Shown here one piece after another: positions 1 to 7,373 of a stretch of DNA of 13,510 bases (position 1 is the stretch's first letter; the number at the start of each line of letters is the position of its first letter). The stretch lies in the NCBI GenBank assembly GCA_018821175.1, contig JAHJMX010000057.1:1-13510 (forward strand), in the 5' to 3' direction. Made by a program: the position numbers and the translations under genes. The notes under the pieces are model-generated. The model made no database searches and was not told the origin of the DNA. It worked only from the letters and a program-made list of their open reading frames with translations. Source of the DNA: Patescibacteria group bacterium. Lineage in GTDB: Bacteria; Patescibacteriota; Gracilibacteria; UBA1369; PNNO01.

Positions 1-137
1 GAAAAATATAATTTCAGAAAAATATAAAATTACAAAAAATACTAAAAAAATTCTTAAGTTAAAGCTTAGCATCCCTTGAAAACGAGCCAAAAAAAGGTAA
101 ACTATAAATACTTTGTTTTAATTACCTAAAGATTGTT
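1..137. other. AT-rich leader upstream of ftsH
   Basis: I see no gene in this stretch. It is extremely AT-rich, and the 11-mer GAAAAATATAA occurs twice, at 1-11 and 17-27. Such A-tracts could act as an upstream promoter (UP-like) element for ftsH, but this is only inference. No terminator hairpin for a preceding gene is visible. Confidence 0.5.
76..103 (+). promoter_or_regulatory. Possible sigma70-type promoter of ftsH
   Basis: TTGAAA at 76-81 and TAAACT at 98-103 are spaced 16 bases apart, with a second AT-rich candidate -10 (TATAAA) at 103-108. The match is moderate, and the region is so AT-rich that chance matches are common. Transcription would begin some 25-30 bases before the ftsH start codon. 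Confidence 0.35.
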
Positions 138-2006
138 ATGAAATCTCAAATAAAATTGCCGCAAAATAAGAACAAGAATGGCTTCTTTTACCTTATTATT
201 GCAGCTTTGATAATAACTGCCGGAGTAATTGTTTTTGATACAAACGGAAGTGAAACGACAAAAATCACGATTGATAAATTCATCGAACAAGTCCAAAACG
301 AAGAAGTAAAATCAATCGAAGTTAAAAATGATCGCTTAGATATAACATTGATTGATGACAGTAAAGAATATGCCTTCAAGGAAAAAAGTGAGACTTTAAG
401 GGATATTATGATAAATATTCCAAGCACCATAAAAAACAATATAGAAACAGAAATAATATCTACTGATGGAGAAGAATGGTGGATGAATTTATTAATTAGT
501 TTTATTCCATTTCTACTTATCATCGGATTTTTTGTATTCATGATGAGACAAGCGCAAAGCAGCAACAATCAAGCAATGTCGTTTGGTAAAAGTAAGGCAA
601 GACTAAGCGATCAAGAAAAACACAAAACCACATTTAAAGATGTAGCAGGTGCAAAAGAAGCAAAAGATGAATTAATTGAAATCGTAGATTTTCTCAAAAC
701 TCCAACCAAATACACTCAAATGGGAGCAAAAATTCCTAAAGGTGTACTGCTAGTAGGAGCCCCTGGAACTGGTAAAACATTATTAGCTCGAGCTGTTGCA
801 GGAGAAGCAAAAGTCCCATTCTTTAACATTTCAGGATCTGAATTTGTGGAAATGTTTGTTGGTGTTGGTGCCAGCCGTGTACGTGATCTTTTTAAAAAAG
901 CAAAACGTAACGCTCCTTGTATTATTTTTATCGATGAAATCGATGCTGTAGGACGCCAAAGAGGCGCTGGCCTTGGAGGTGGACATGATGAAAGAGAACA
1001 AACTTTAAACCAAATTCTTACAGAAATGGATGGTTTTGAAAAAGATACAAACGTTATTGTAATGGCTGCAACAAACAGACCAGATGTACTAGATCCTGCA
1101 TTGTTGAGACCAGGACGTTTTTATAGAAGAATAGTTGTTGATATGCCAGATATAAATGCAAGAGCAGAAATCTTGGCAGTTCATGGTAGAGGGAAACCAC
1201 TTGTAAAAACAATTGATCTAGAAAAAATCGCAAGACAAACCCCTGGTTTTGCAGGTGCTGACTTAGAGAACCTGATGAATGAAGCTGCGATTTTAGCAGC
1301 AAAACTTGAGAAAAAAACAATTTCAATGCAAGAACTTGAAGCTTCTATCGAAAAAGTAATGATGGGGCCAGAACGAAAATCTCGAGTCCTTTCTAAAAAA
1401 GAAAAGGAAATTACCGCATATCATGAAGTTGGACATGCAATCACGGGACATATGCTTGCAAATTGCGACCCTGTACATAAATTATCAATAATATCACGTG
1501 GAATGGCTCTTGGTGTAACTTGGTTCCTTCCTCAAGAAGACAAACACTTATACCAAAAAAGTAAATTCCAAGATGAACTTGTTAGCTTACTTGGTGGATA
1601 TGCTGCAGAAAAAATCGTATTTGGTGAAATGTCGACTGGACCATCAAACGACTTGGAAAGAGCTACAAATATCGCACGAAACATGGTTACAGTATACGGG
1701 ATGAGTGACCTTGGACCGATCGTACTTGGAGAGAAAAATCATGAAGTATTCCTTGGTCGCGACTTTGGGCATGTTAAAAATTATTCAGAAACACTTTCTA
1801 CAAAAATAGATAGTGAAATAAAAAAGTTTGTTGAAATAGCTTACGCAAAAGCTACAGATATTTTAACAAAAAATCGTGATCTACTTGATGAAATTTCAAA
1901 GACTCTAATAAAAAAAGAAACATTAACTGGTGCTGAATTTGCCGCTTTTTTTAAAGGGATTAAAGTCCCTAAGAAAACTGATAGCTCTATAAAAAGTACA
2001 AAATAA
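138..2006 (+). CDS. ftsH: ATP-dependent zinc metalloprotease FtsH
   Basis: Membrane-anchored AAA+ protease that extracts and degrades misfolded membrane proteins and some regulators, working as a hexamer on the cytoplasmic face. Residues about 14-35 and 116-136 form two transmembrane helices around a short external domain, as in the family. The AAA module shows Walker A GAPGTGKT at 207-214, Walker B IIFIDEID at 262-269 and the second region of homology (ATNRPDVLDPALLRPGRF) with its arginine fingers. The M41 protease domain has the zinc motif HEVGH at 429-433 and the third-ligand aspartate in NDLERAT near 505. At 622 residues it is full length. The residue after RPGRF, usually Asp, is Tyr. The start ATG has no clear Shine-Dalgarno site. 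It heads a tight run with hsp20 (11-base gap) and galU, so these are probably co-transcribed. Family assignment is secure. Confidence 0.97.
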   Translation: MKSQIKLPQNKNKNGFFYLIIAALIITAGVIVFDTNGSETTKITIDKFIEQVQNEEVKSIEVKNDRLDITLIDDSKEYAFKEKSETLRDIMINIPSTIKNNIETEIISTDGEEWWMNLLISFIPFLLIIGFFVFMMRQAQSSNNQAMSFGKSKARLSDQEKHKTTFKDVAGAKEAKDELIEIVDFLKTPTKYTQMGAKIPKGVLLVGAPGTGKTLLARAVAGEAKVPFFNISGSEFVEMFVGVGASRVRDLFKKAKRNAPCIIFIDEIDAVGRQRGAGLGGGHDEREQTLNQILTEMDGFEKDTNVIVMAATNRPDVLDPALLRPGRFYRRIVVDMPDINARAEILAVHGRGKPLVKTIDLEKIARQTPGFAGADLENLMNEAAILAAKLEKKTISMQELEASIEKVMMGPERKSRVLSKKEKEITAYHEVGHAITGHMLANCDPVHKLSIISRGMALGVTWFLPQEDKHLYQKSKFQDELVSLLGGYAAEKIVFGEMSTGPSNDLERATNIARNMVTVYGMSDLGPIVLGEKNHEVFLGRDFGHVKNYSETLSTKIDSEIKKFVEIAYAKATDILTKNRDLLDEISKTLIKKETLTGAEFAAFFKGIKVPKKTDSSIKSTK

Positions 2007-2017
2007 ATAATTATTTT

Positions 2018-2401
2018 ATGGTTACAAAAAATACTAAGGTCTTATCACAAGATCAATACGACGGGGAAAGTACCGATGGACAACTTGCATTAGATGTATA
2101 TCAAACTCAAGATGACATTGTCATCCTTGCGCCAATAGCTGGCGTAAATCTTGAAGATATGAATGTATCTGTAACCGAGGATGTTCTAACAATCAAAGGA
2201 AAAAGGAATTTAAATATAGATATTCCGGATGAAAATTACTTCACGCAAGAATGCTTCTGGGGAGATTTTTCGCGTTCAATTGTATTACCAGCATCAGTAA
2301 ATACTAATAAAATTAGTGCAAATTTTAAAGATGGTGTTTTGAAAATCGAAATCCCAAAAGTTGAGAAAGTACATTCAAAAATTATCAGAATTAAAACTTA
2401 A
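2018..2401 (+). CDS. Hsp20 / alpha-crystallin small heat shock protein
   Basis: Small ATP-independent chaperone that holds unfolding proteins until refolding or proteolysis. The 127-residue product is almost entirely an alpha-crystallin domain: a beta-rich segment with DDIVILAPIAGV, the VTEDVLTIKGKR strand pair, and the family signature near the end (FKDGVLKIEIPK at about residues 105-116). A short I-x-I-like tail (IIRIKT) would dock into neighbouring dimers. The N-terminal arm is short, about 20 residues, which usually means small or variable oligomers. It lies 11 bases after ftsH and 3 bases before galU, so an operon linking chaperone and protease is likely. There is no visible Shine-Dalgarno site before its ATG, so its start rests on domain boundaries and operon spacing. 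Confidence 0.93.
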   Translation: MVTKNTKVLSQDQYDGESTDGQLALDVYQTQDDIVILAPIAGVNLEDMNVSVTEDVLTIKGKRNLNIDIPDENYFTQECFWGDFSRSIVLPASVNTNKISANFKDGVLKIEIPKVEKVHSKIIRIKT

Positions 2402-2404
2402 ATT

Positions 2405-3277
2405 ATGACACAAAGGATTAGAAAAGCTATTTTTCCTGCTGCGGGCTTTGGAACAAGATTTTTACCTGCTACAAAAGCACAGCCAAAAGAAATGCTTCCA
2501 ATTGTCGATAAACCAGTTATCCAATATCTAGTTGAAGAAGCAGTAGCATCTGGAATCGAAGAAATTATTATCATCACAGGACGTGGGAAAAGAGCAATTG
2601 AAGATCATTTTGATTATTCTTTTGAACTTGAACATACATTAGTTGAAAAAAATAAGCAGGATTTGCTAGAAACGGTTAGAAAAGTTTCTAATTTAGCAAA
2701 ATTCGTATATGTAAGACAACAAATGCCACTAGGAGACGGGCATGCAATCCTTTGCGCAAAAGATTTAATTGGAGATGAACCTTTTGCAGTAATGTTTGGA
2801 GACGATATTGTGGACAATGAAATCCCAGCACTTAAGCAATTGATGAATGTATATGAAAAAACTGGTAGTCCAGTAATTGGTTTAACTCAAGTTCCAAAAG
2901 ACGAAACTCAAAATTACGGCGTTGTTTCAACAAAAAATAGCGATGGGCGTTTACACGAATTACAAGGTCTTGTTGAAAAACCAAAACCAGAAGATGCCCC
3001 ATCAAACTTAGCAATTATTGGAAAATATATATTAACTCCAGATGCATTAAGAGCTTTAGAAAACGCTGAAGCATCACCAGATGGAGAAATTAGATTAATA
3101 GATGGATTCCGTGAATTTATCAAAACACAAAAAATATTCGGCTATGAACTTGAAGGAAAACGTTATGATACCGGTAACAAATTCGGATTAATTCAAGCTA
3201 CCATTGACTTCGCCCTAAAACGAAAGGGACTTGACAAGCAAGTCAGGCAGTACCTTAGATCGCTTGATTTAAGCTAA
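2405..3277 (+). CDS. galU: UTP-glucose-1-phosphate uridylyltransferase
   Basis: Makes UDP-glucose from UTP and glucose-1-phosphate in the cytoplasm, the activated sugar for glycan and envelope synthesis. The nucleotide-binding signature GFGTRFLPATKAQPKEMLP occupies residues about 14-32, followed by DKPVIQYLVEEA. The metal and nucleotide-binding GDD is at 132-134 and the sugar-binding VEKP at 190-193. Length (290 residues) is normal. It follows hsp20 by three bases. The galE gene at the far end of the window would use its product, and the sugar transferase at 4468 probably feeds the same glycan pathway, although the three are not in one operon. The 3' end of this gene carries the promoter of the next gene. 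Bacterial GalU is distinct from RfbA-type thymidylyltransferases, and the KAQPKEMLP and VEKP signatures fit GalU best. Confidence 0.96.
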   Translation: MTQRIRKAIFPAAGFGTRFLPATKAQPKEMLPIVDKPVIQYLVEEAVASGIEEIIIITGRGKRAIEDHFDYSFELEHTLVEKNKQDLLETVRKVSNLAKFVYVRQQMPLGDGHAILCAKDLIGDEPFAVMFGDDIVDNEIPALKQLMNVYEKTGSPVIGLTQVPKDETQNYGVVSTKNSDGRLHELQGLVEKPKPEDAPSNLAIIGKYILTPDALRALENAEASPDGEIRLIDGFREFIKTQKIFGYELEGKRYDTGNKFGLIQATIDFALKRKGLDKQVRQYLRSLDLS

Positions 3278-3292
3278 AAAATCCTGTATAAT
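3264..3292 (+). promoter_or_regulatory. Sigma70-type promoter for the TPR gene
   Basis: TTGATT at 3264-3269 and a perfect TATAAT at 3287-3292 are separated by 17 bases. The -35 lies within the last codons of galU. The expected start point near 3299 gives a leader of about 28 bases to the TPR gene. A further TTGACA at 3231-3236 with TTAGAT at 3255-3260 could be a second start. Confidence 0.6.
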
Positions 3293-3326
3293 TTCTGGAT
3301 TTAAAAAATAAAAAACCAAAACAAAA

Positions 3327-3938
3327 ATGAATGAAGATTTTAGCTATTTGTTTGGCGAAGCTCAACAAATGAAAGAGGATGGTAGGCACATGGACGCAGT
3401 TAAGACATGTGAAAAAATCTTGATGGAAGATTTGAGTTGCGTAGAAGCTTATGAGGAAATTGGAGACAATTACCTTTCTTTAAGAGAATATGATAAAGCA
3501 AAAAAAGCTCTAGTAAATGCTATAAAGTTAGATACAAGAAGTGCTAACGCGAATTATTTACTTGGATTTTTATATTCAGCAATCAGTGATTTCGCAAAAT
3601 CTATAAAATATTTAGAATTTGCTGATCGATGTGAACCAAATCATCCTGAAATCTTGAGATGTCTTGGATGGTCGCTATACCACAACAAACAAAAAAATCG
3701 CGGAGTTATTTTGCTAGAACGCGCAGCGACATTAAGCCCCGACGATTCATTAATCTTAAGCGATTTGGGAGTATGTTATTTAAATAACAAAAACTTCGAC
3801 AAAGCATCAGCACTATTTCAAAAAGTTCTTACAATTGAGCCAGAAAACACAAAAGCCCAAGAATGCTTAAATGCAGTACGATTTTTTAGGCACGAATACA
3901 AAAAACTTAAAAAAAGTGCAGAACAAGCTGAGCTGTAG
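3327..3938 (+). CDS. TPR-repeat protein
   Basis: A 203-residue protein made almost entirely of about five tetratricopeptide repeats, near residues 5-38, 39-72, 73-106, 107-140 and 141-174. Typical TPR positions are visible, for example AYEEIGDNYLSLREYDKAKKAL, NYLLGFLYSAISDFAKSI and LGVCYLNNKNFDKASALF, each followed by a proline or turn-forming residue. TPR stacks bind partner proteins; the partner here cannot be told from sequence. There is no signal peptide or membrane segment, so it should be cytoplasmic. A basic tail (EYKKLKKSAEQ) ends the protein. The gene has its own promoter inside galU and is closed by the strong terminator at 3961, so it can be expressed alone or as the end of the ftsH operon. 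No Shine-Dalgarno site precedes the ATG. Confidence 0.88.
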   Translation: MNEDFSYLFGEAQQMKEDGRHMDAVKTCEKILMEDLSCVEAYEEIGDNYLSLREYDKAKKALVNAIKLDTRSANANYLLGFLYSAISDFAKSIKYLEFADRCEPNHPEILRCLGWSLYHNKQKNRGVILLERAATLSPDDSLILSDLGVCYLNNKNFDKASALFQKVLTIEPENTKAQECLNAVRFFRHEYKKLKKSAEQAEL

Positions 3939-3960
3939 AAATTAATTAAAGTCCTAGTCA

Positions 3961-3996
3961 AAAGGGGCGGCCCGAATGGGCCGCCCCTTTTTTTTT
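3961..3996 (+). terminator. Strong intrinsic terminator
   Basis: A perfect 13-bp inverted repeat (AAAGGGGCGGCCC, loop GAAT, GGGCCGCCCCTTT) is followed by an unbroken run of T. It is by far the most GC-rich stretch in the neighbourhood. It ends the ftsH-hsp20-galU-TPR block and insulates rnpB. Confidence 0.95.
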
Positions 3997-4028
3997 GATT
4001 ATACAAAAAAAGGACATTTATCCTAAAC

Positions 4029-4056
4029 TTGCTAAAAACCCCTAATACCTTATAAT
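4029..4056 (+). promoter_or_regulatory. Sigma70-type promoter of rnpB
   Basis: TTGCTA at 4029-4034, a 16-base spacer and a perfect TATAAT at 4051-4056. The predicted start point near 4062-4063 coincides with the first base of the P1 stem of RNase P RNA, which supports both calls. Confidence 0.75.
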
Positions 4057-4060
4057 AACA

Positions 4061-4446
4061 GGGCTGATTTAAGGTGGTATGTGATCGCCCTGACCTTTAT
4101 GGTTTGGGAGGAAAGTCCGAACACCACGGAATAGGATAACTGATAACGTCAGTCGCTCTTATGGCAACATAGGATGCAGGGATAGTGCCACAGAGACTAT
4201 ACTATCTGAATATCGCGAGATACTCAGAGAAAGGTGAAAAGCCTCGCTAAGCGAGGGGCCCCTGAGTAATCAGGTGGCGTGGTAAACCCTATCCGGTGCA
4301 AGGCGAGATGGTAGAAGCGGATTAACTTTTATTCCGAAAGTCCATTTCTACTCGCCGCATGAATCATCGCGCGAGCGATGAGCTAGATAGATGATCGCAG
4401 GTCCTTCGGGACAACAGAATTCGGCTTACGAAACCTTGAATCAGCA
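4061..4446 (+). ncRNA. rnpB: RNase P RNA (catalytic RNA subunit, bacterial type A-like)
   Basis: Catalytic RNA that cleaves the 5' leader from precursor tRNAs. The 5' universal block GAGGAAAGTCCGAACACC lies at 4108-4125, and the 3' universal block ACAGAATTCGGCTTACG at 4414-4430; together they form the P4 core. A further conserved block, GGTAAACCCTATCCGGTGCAAGGCGAGATG, spans about 4281-4310 (the segment GGTGCAAGGC is typical). The ends close into P1: GCTGATTTAAGG at 4063-4074 pairs with CCTTGAATCAGC at 4434-4445, with a single G-T wobble. Length (about 385 nt) is normal. In the P15 loop the base triplet that normally reads GGT seems to be GGA at 4319-4321. The exact ends are set by P1 and may be off by a few bases. 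No terminator follows before the next gene. Confidence 0.96.
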
Positions 4447-4467
4447 TAAAGTAAACCTCATCAACTC

Positions 4468-5949
4468 ATGAAAAAATCTGAAATTATATTTGGAATACTT
4501 AGAATCCCCATAGATTTCGTAACAGTTTTAGCTGCTTTAATTGGGGCTTATTACCTACGCCTCAATGCAAATTTAATTCCAAGTTATAATGTGGAATTCG
4601 ACCCAAGCAACCTTATTAGTATAGAGGAATATTTTAAGTTTGTTTTAATAGCAACTGCTGTCCTGATGACAATTTTCGCTATTAATAGAATGTATTCACT
4701 GAAATCTTCTACCAAAACCAGTAAAGAAATTGGCAAAGTTTTAATATTAAACGCAACTTGGATGATGCTTTTCGTTGCGTATTTCTTTATAGCTCCACAA
4801 TATCCATTCTCACGTCTTATCCTTATATATGGCTGGCTACTTTCAAGTATTGCTATGACAACAGGCAGACTCGTAATTAGACTTTTACAATATTTATTCC
4901 TCAAAGCCGGTTATGGAAAAAGAAAATTACTTTTCATCGGAGCAAATAAGATTACAAATGAACTAGCTAAGCACTTCGCGAAAGATGTTAGTTTTAAAAT
5001 TGTCGGAGTAGTTGGGACATCATCAACAAGAGAAATCTCAGAAAATATTCAAATAAATAAAAAAGAACATTTAATATATTGTGGTGATATAGATAAACTC
5101 GAAGAAATTATCAAAAAAGAAAAAGTAGAAGAAATCATACAAACAAGTGCAGAAATCAGTAATACTGACGAAACAAGTATATTGGATTTTACACGCGAGA
5201 ATCATATTAAATACCAATTCGTACCAAATTTAATTCAAGTTCAGAGAACTAATATAGAAGTACAATCAGCTGTTGGAATCCCAATAATTTCACTCAAACC
5301 AACTCCACTTGATGGATGGGGGCGTATATTAAAACGCTTATTCGACATTACAGGCGCATTATTTGGCTTAATTATTTTTTCTCCACTATTTCTAATAATT
5401 GCAATTGCAATAAAATTAGACTCAAAAGGGACTGTCATTTTCAAATATCTTGATGATGGATCCATTGTTAAACGTGTAGGAGAAAAAGGTGAACTGTTTA
5501 ATTTCTATAAGTTTCGCTCAATGTATCCGAATACGCACAACATGAGATATACTAAACTTGCAGACCAAAACGTGCGTGACGGATCGCCGATGGTTAAGAT
5601 AAAAAGCGACCCTCGAGTAACACGTGTGGGCAAATTTATTAGACGAACTAGCCTAGATGAACTCCCCTCTTTGTGGAATGTTTTAAAAGGAGAAATGAGT
5701 CTTGTTGGACCTCGTCCACATCTGCCAGAGGAAGTTGCTAAATATAAAAATCATCATAAATTTGTCCTTTCGTTAAAGCCTGGAATCACTGGACTAGCTC
5801 AAGTCAGTGGACGCAGCAGCCTTGATTTTGAAAAAGAAGTTCAACTAGATACGTATTACATAGAGAAATGGTCTATCTGGCTTGATATAAAAATCATTAT
5901 AAAAACTTTCGGCGTAGTATTATTCGGGAAAGATGCAAATGACGTTTAA
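4468..5949 (+). CDS. Polyprenyl-phosphate sugar-1-phosphate transferase (WbaP/CpsE-like initiating glycosyltransferase)
   Basis: Integral membrane enzyme expected to move a sugar-1-phosphate from a UDP-sugar to the undecaprenyl-phosphate carrier, the first step of an exopolysaccharide, capsule or glycoprotein glycan. The N-terminal half has four hydrophobic segments (about 4-30, 50-72, 90-109, 116-137), then a Rossmann-like cytoplasmic domain beginning KRKLLFIGANK near residue 150. A fifth membrane segment (about 290-316) leads into the bacterial sugar transferase catalytic domain: KFRSM near 348, DELPSLWNVLKGEMSLVGPRP at about 397-417 and PGITGLAQVSGRSS near 438. All 493 residues are in one frame. 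Between VIF and RVGEKG it has about ten residues (KYLDDGSIVK) where many relatives have about three. The donor sugar cannot be read from the sequence; glucose, galactose or an N-acetylated sugar are possible. It begins 22 bases after rnpB. Confidence 0.92.
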   Translation: MKKSEIIFGILRIPIDFVTVLAALIGAYYLRLNANLIPSYNVEFDPSNLISIEEYFKFVLIATAVLMTIFAINRMYSLKSSTKTSKEIGKVLILNATWMMLFVAYFFIAPQYPFSRLILIYGWLLSSIAMTTGRLVIRLLQYLFLKAGYGKRKLLFIGANKITNELAKHFAKDVSFKIVGVVGTSSTREISENIQINKKEHLIYCGDIDKLEEIIKKEKVEEIIQTSAEISNTDETSILDFTRENHIKYQFVPNLIQVQRTNIEVQSAVGIPIISLKPTPLDGWGRILKRLFDITGALFGLIIFSPLFLIIAIAIKLDSKGTVIFKYLDDGSIVKRVGEKGELFNFYKFRSMYPNTHNMRYTKLADQNVRDGSPMVKIKSDPRVTRVGKFIRRTSLDELPSLWNVLKGEMSLVGPRPHLPEEVAKYKNHHKFVLSLKPGITGLAQVSGRSSLDFEKEVQLDTYYIEKWSIWLDIKIIIKTFGVVLFGKDANDV

Positions 5950-5963
5950 ATTTTGTTTAAGCA

Positions 5964-5991
5964 TTGCAAAAAATCCCTATTTTACTAGAAT
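5964..5991 (+). promoter_or_regulatory. Probable promoter of secA
   Basis: TTGCAA at 5964-5969 and TAGAAT at 5986-5991 are spaced 16 bases apart in the 74-base gap between the sugar transferase and secA. Transcription would start near 5998, about 26 bases before the secA ATG. No hairpin terminator for the sugar transferase is visible in this gap. Confidence 0.5.
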
Positions 5992-6023
5992 GGATAAGAA
6001 GTCCTTAAAAGTAATTAATTTAT

Positions 6024-7373
6024 ATGTTGCAAAAAATAATTTCACACCTTCTAGGTGATCAGAATAAAAAAGCTATCAATAAACTTAAACCACTTGTTGA
6101 AAAAATTAATAAATTTGAAGAACAGTATTCTGCAAATTTAAAAAACGATGAAGATTTTCCAGCAAAAACTGAGGAATTTAGAAAAAGAATTAATGAAGGA
6201 GAAACTTTAGATGAACTTTTACCAGAGGCTTTTGCCCTTGTAAAAGCAGCTTGTAAAAAATTGGTTGGTCGAAAGTGGAATGTGCGTGGAGATGAAAAAG
6301 TTTGGGAAATGGTACCATATGACGTTCAGCTTATTGGTGGAATTGTTATGCATCAAGGAAATATTGCCGAAATGAAAACTGGTGAGGGAAAAACGCTTGT
6401 TTGTACAATGCCGACTTATTTAAACGCATTAACAGGCAAAGGAGCTTTTCTCGTTACCGTAAATGATTATCTTGCTCATCGTGATGCTGAATGGATGGGG
6501 GGTCTTTATAATTTCTTAGGACTTAGCGTTGGCGTTATTGCGCATGGCCAATCTCCTGCAGAAAAGAAAGCAGCTTATGCATGCGACATAACATATGGAA
6601 CAAATAATGAATTTGGATTCGACTATTTGCGTGACAATATGACTACAACTTTCGAAAACGTTGTTCAAAAAAACTTAAATTTCGCCATTGTAGATGAGGT
6701 AGATTCAATTTTGATTGATGAAGCCAGAACCCCTTTGATTATTTCTGCGCCCGCTGGAGACTCGACATCAAAATACGGAAGATATTGCCAACTTGTTGAA
6801 TATTTAACAGAAAATGAAGATTTCAATATTGATGAAAAATCTCGAGCAGCAAGTTTATCTGAAGTTGGTATTAAAAAAATGGAAAAATTACTTGGAGTTG
6901 AGAACATTTATACAGAGGCTGGCTTTATGGAAGTTCATCACATCGAACAAGCATTGAAAGCAAAAGCGATTTTCAAAAAGGATATAGATTATATGGTTCG
7001 CGATGGGGAAGTTGTTATTATTGATGAATTCACAGGGCGTTTAATGCCAGGCCGCAGATATTCTGAAGGATTACACCAAGCAATCGAGGCAAAAGAAGGA
7101 GTTGAAATCAAAAAAGAAAGTAAAACATTAGCAACAATTACATTCCAGAATTATTTCAGATTGTTTAAAAAATTAAGTGGAATGACTGGAACAGCAGAAA
7201 CCGAAGCTGAAGAATTTATGAAGATATATGGGCTTGATACAATCGTTATTCCAACAAACATGCCTGTTGTAAGAAAAGATATGCCGGATGCAATTTACAA
7301 AAACCAAAAGGCAAAATATGTTGCAGTTGCTAAAAAACAAAGGAATTACATGAAAAAGGACAACCAGTTTTGA
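6024..7373 (+). CDS. secA: Preprotein translocase ATPase SecA, N-terminal part (interrupted by a frameshift)
   Basis: Motor that pushes unfolded preproteins through SecYEG using ATP. This frame encodes nucleotide-binding domain 1 with Walker A TGEGKT at 119-124 and the DEAD-type box DEVD at 224-227 followed by SILIDEARTPLIISAP, then the preprotein cross-linking domain and the return to NBD1 (GRLMPGRRYSEGLHQAIEAKEGV, then FQNYFRLFKKLSGMTGTAETE). The frame is typical of SecA up to KYVAVAK near residue 436, then runs into about 13 unrelated residues and a TGA. The homologous sequence (ELHEKGQPVLIGT) continues one frame back from about 7340. Adding one base in the A6 run at 7332-7337 would restore a single SecA of about 894 residues. 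The start ATG has no Shine-Dalgarno site, but the N-terminus aligns with the family. Confidence 0.93.
   Translation: MLQKIISHLLGDQNKKAINKLKPLVEKINKFEEQYSANLKNDEDFPAKTEEFRKRINEGETLDELLPEAFALVKAACKKLVGRKWNVRGDEKVWEMVPYDVQLIGGIVMHQGNIAEMKTGEGKTLVCTMPTYLNALTGKGAFLVTVNDYLAHRDAEWMGGLYNFLGLSVGVIAHGQSPAEKKAAYACDITYGTNNEFGFDYLRDNMTTTFENVVQKNLNFAIVDEVDSILIDEARTPLIISAPAGDSTSKYGRYCQLVEYLTENEDFNIDEKSRAASLSEVGIKKMEKLLGVENIYTEAGFMEVHHIEQALKAKAIFKKDIDYMVRDGEVVIIDEFTGRLMPGRRYSEGLHQAIEAKEGVEIKKESKTLATITFQNYFRLFKKLSGMTGTAETEAEEFMKIYGLDTIVIPTNMPVVRKDMPDAIYKNQKAKYVAVAKKQRNYMKKDNQF
7329..7373 (+). other. Frameshift locus within secA
   Basis: The N-terminal frame stays open to the TGA at 7371-7373; the C-terminal frame is closed upstream by TAA at 7331-7333. 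The switch must therefore fall within 7334-7370. Recognisable SecA sequence runs in the first frame to 7334 and in the second from about 7343, which narrows the change to AAAAAACAAAG at 7332-7342. With one extra A the join reads VAKKTKELHEKGQPVL, the same length as Bacillus subtilis SecA over this stretch as I recall it. No canonical X XXY YYZ slippery heptamer sits in the correct phase. Confidence 0.85.

Noticed and set aside
7332..7340. Programmed -1 frameshift signal in secA (AAAAAACAA)
   Set aside because: The A-AAA-AAC heptamer is out of phase with the N-terminal frame; in phase the site would be T-AAA-AAA, where the P-site tRNA slips poorly. No clear stimulatory hairpin follows. I keep it only as a lesser alternative.
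7371..7373. TGA read as an amino acid (as glycine in Gracilibacteria/Absconditabacteria)
   Set aside because: Reading through gives sequence unlike SecA, while the homologous sequence is in the other frame. The repeat gene also ends properly at a TGA, beyond which it would run antisense through secA.
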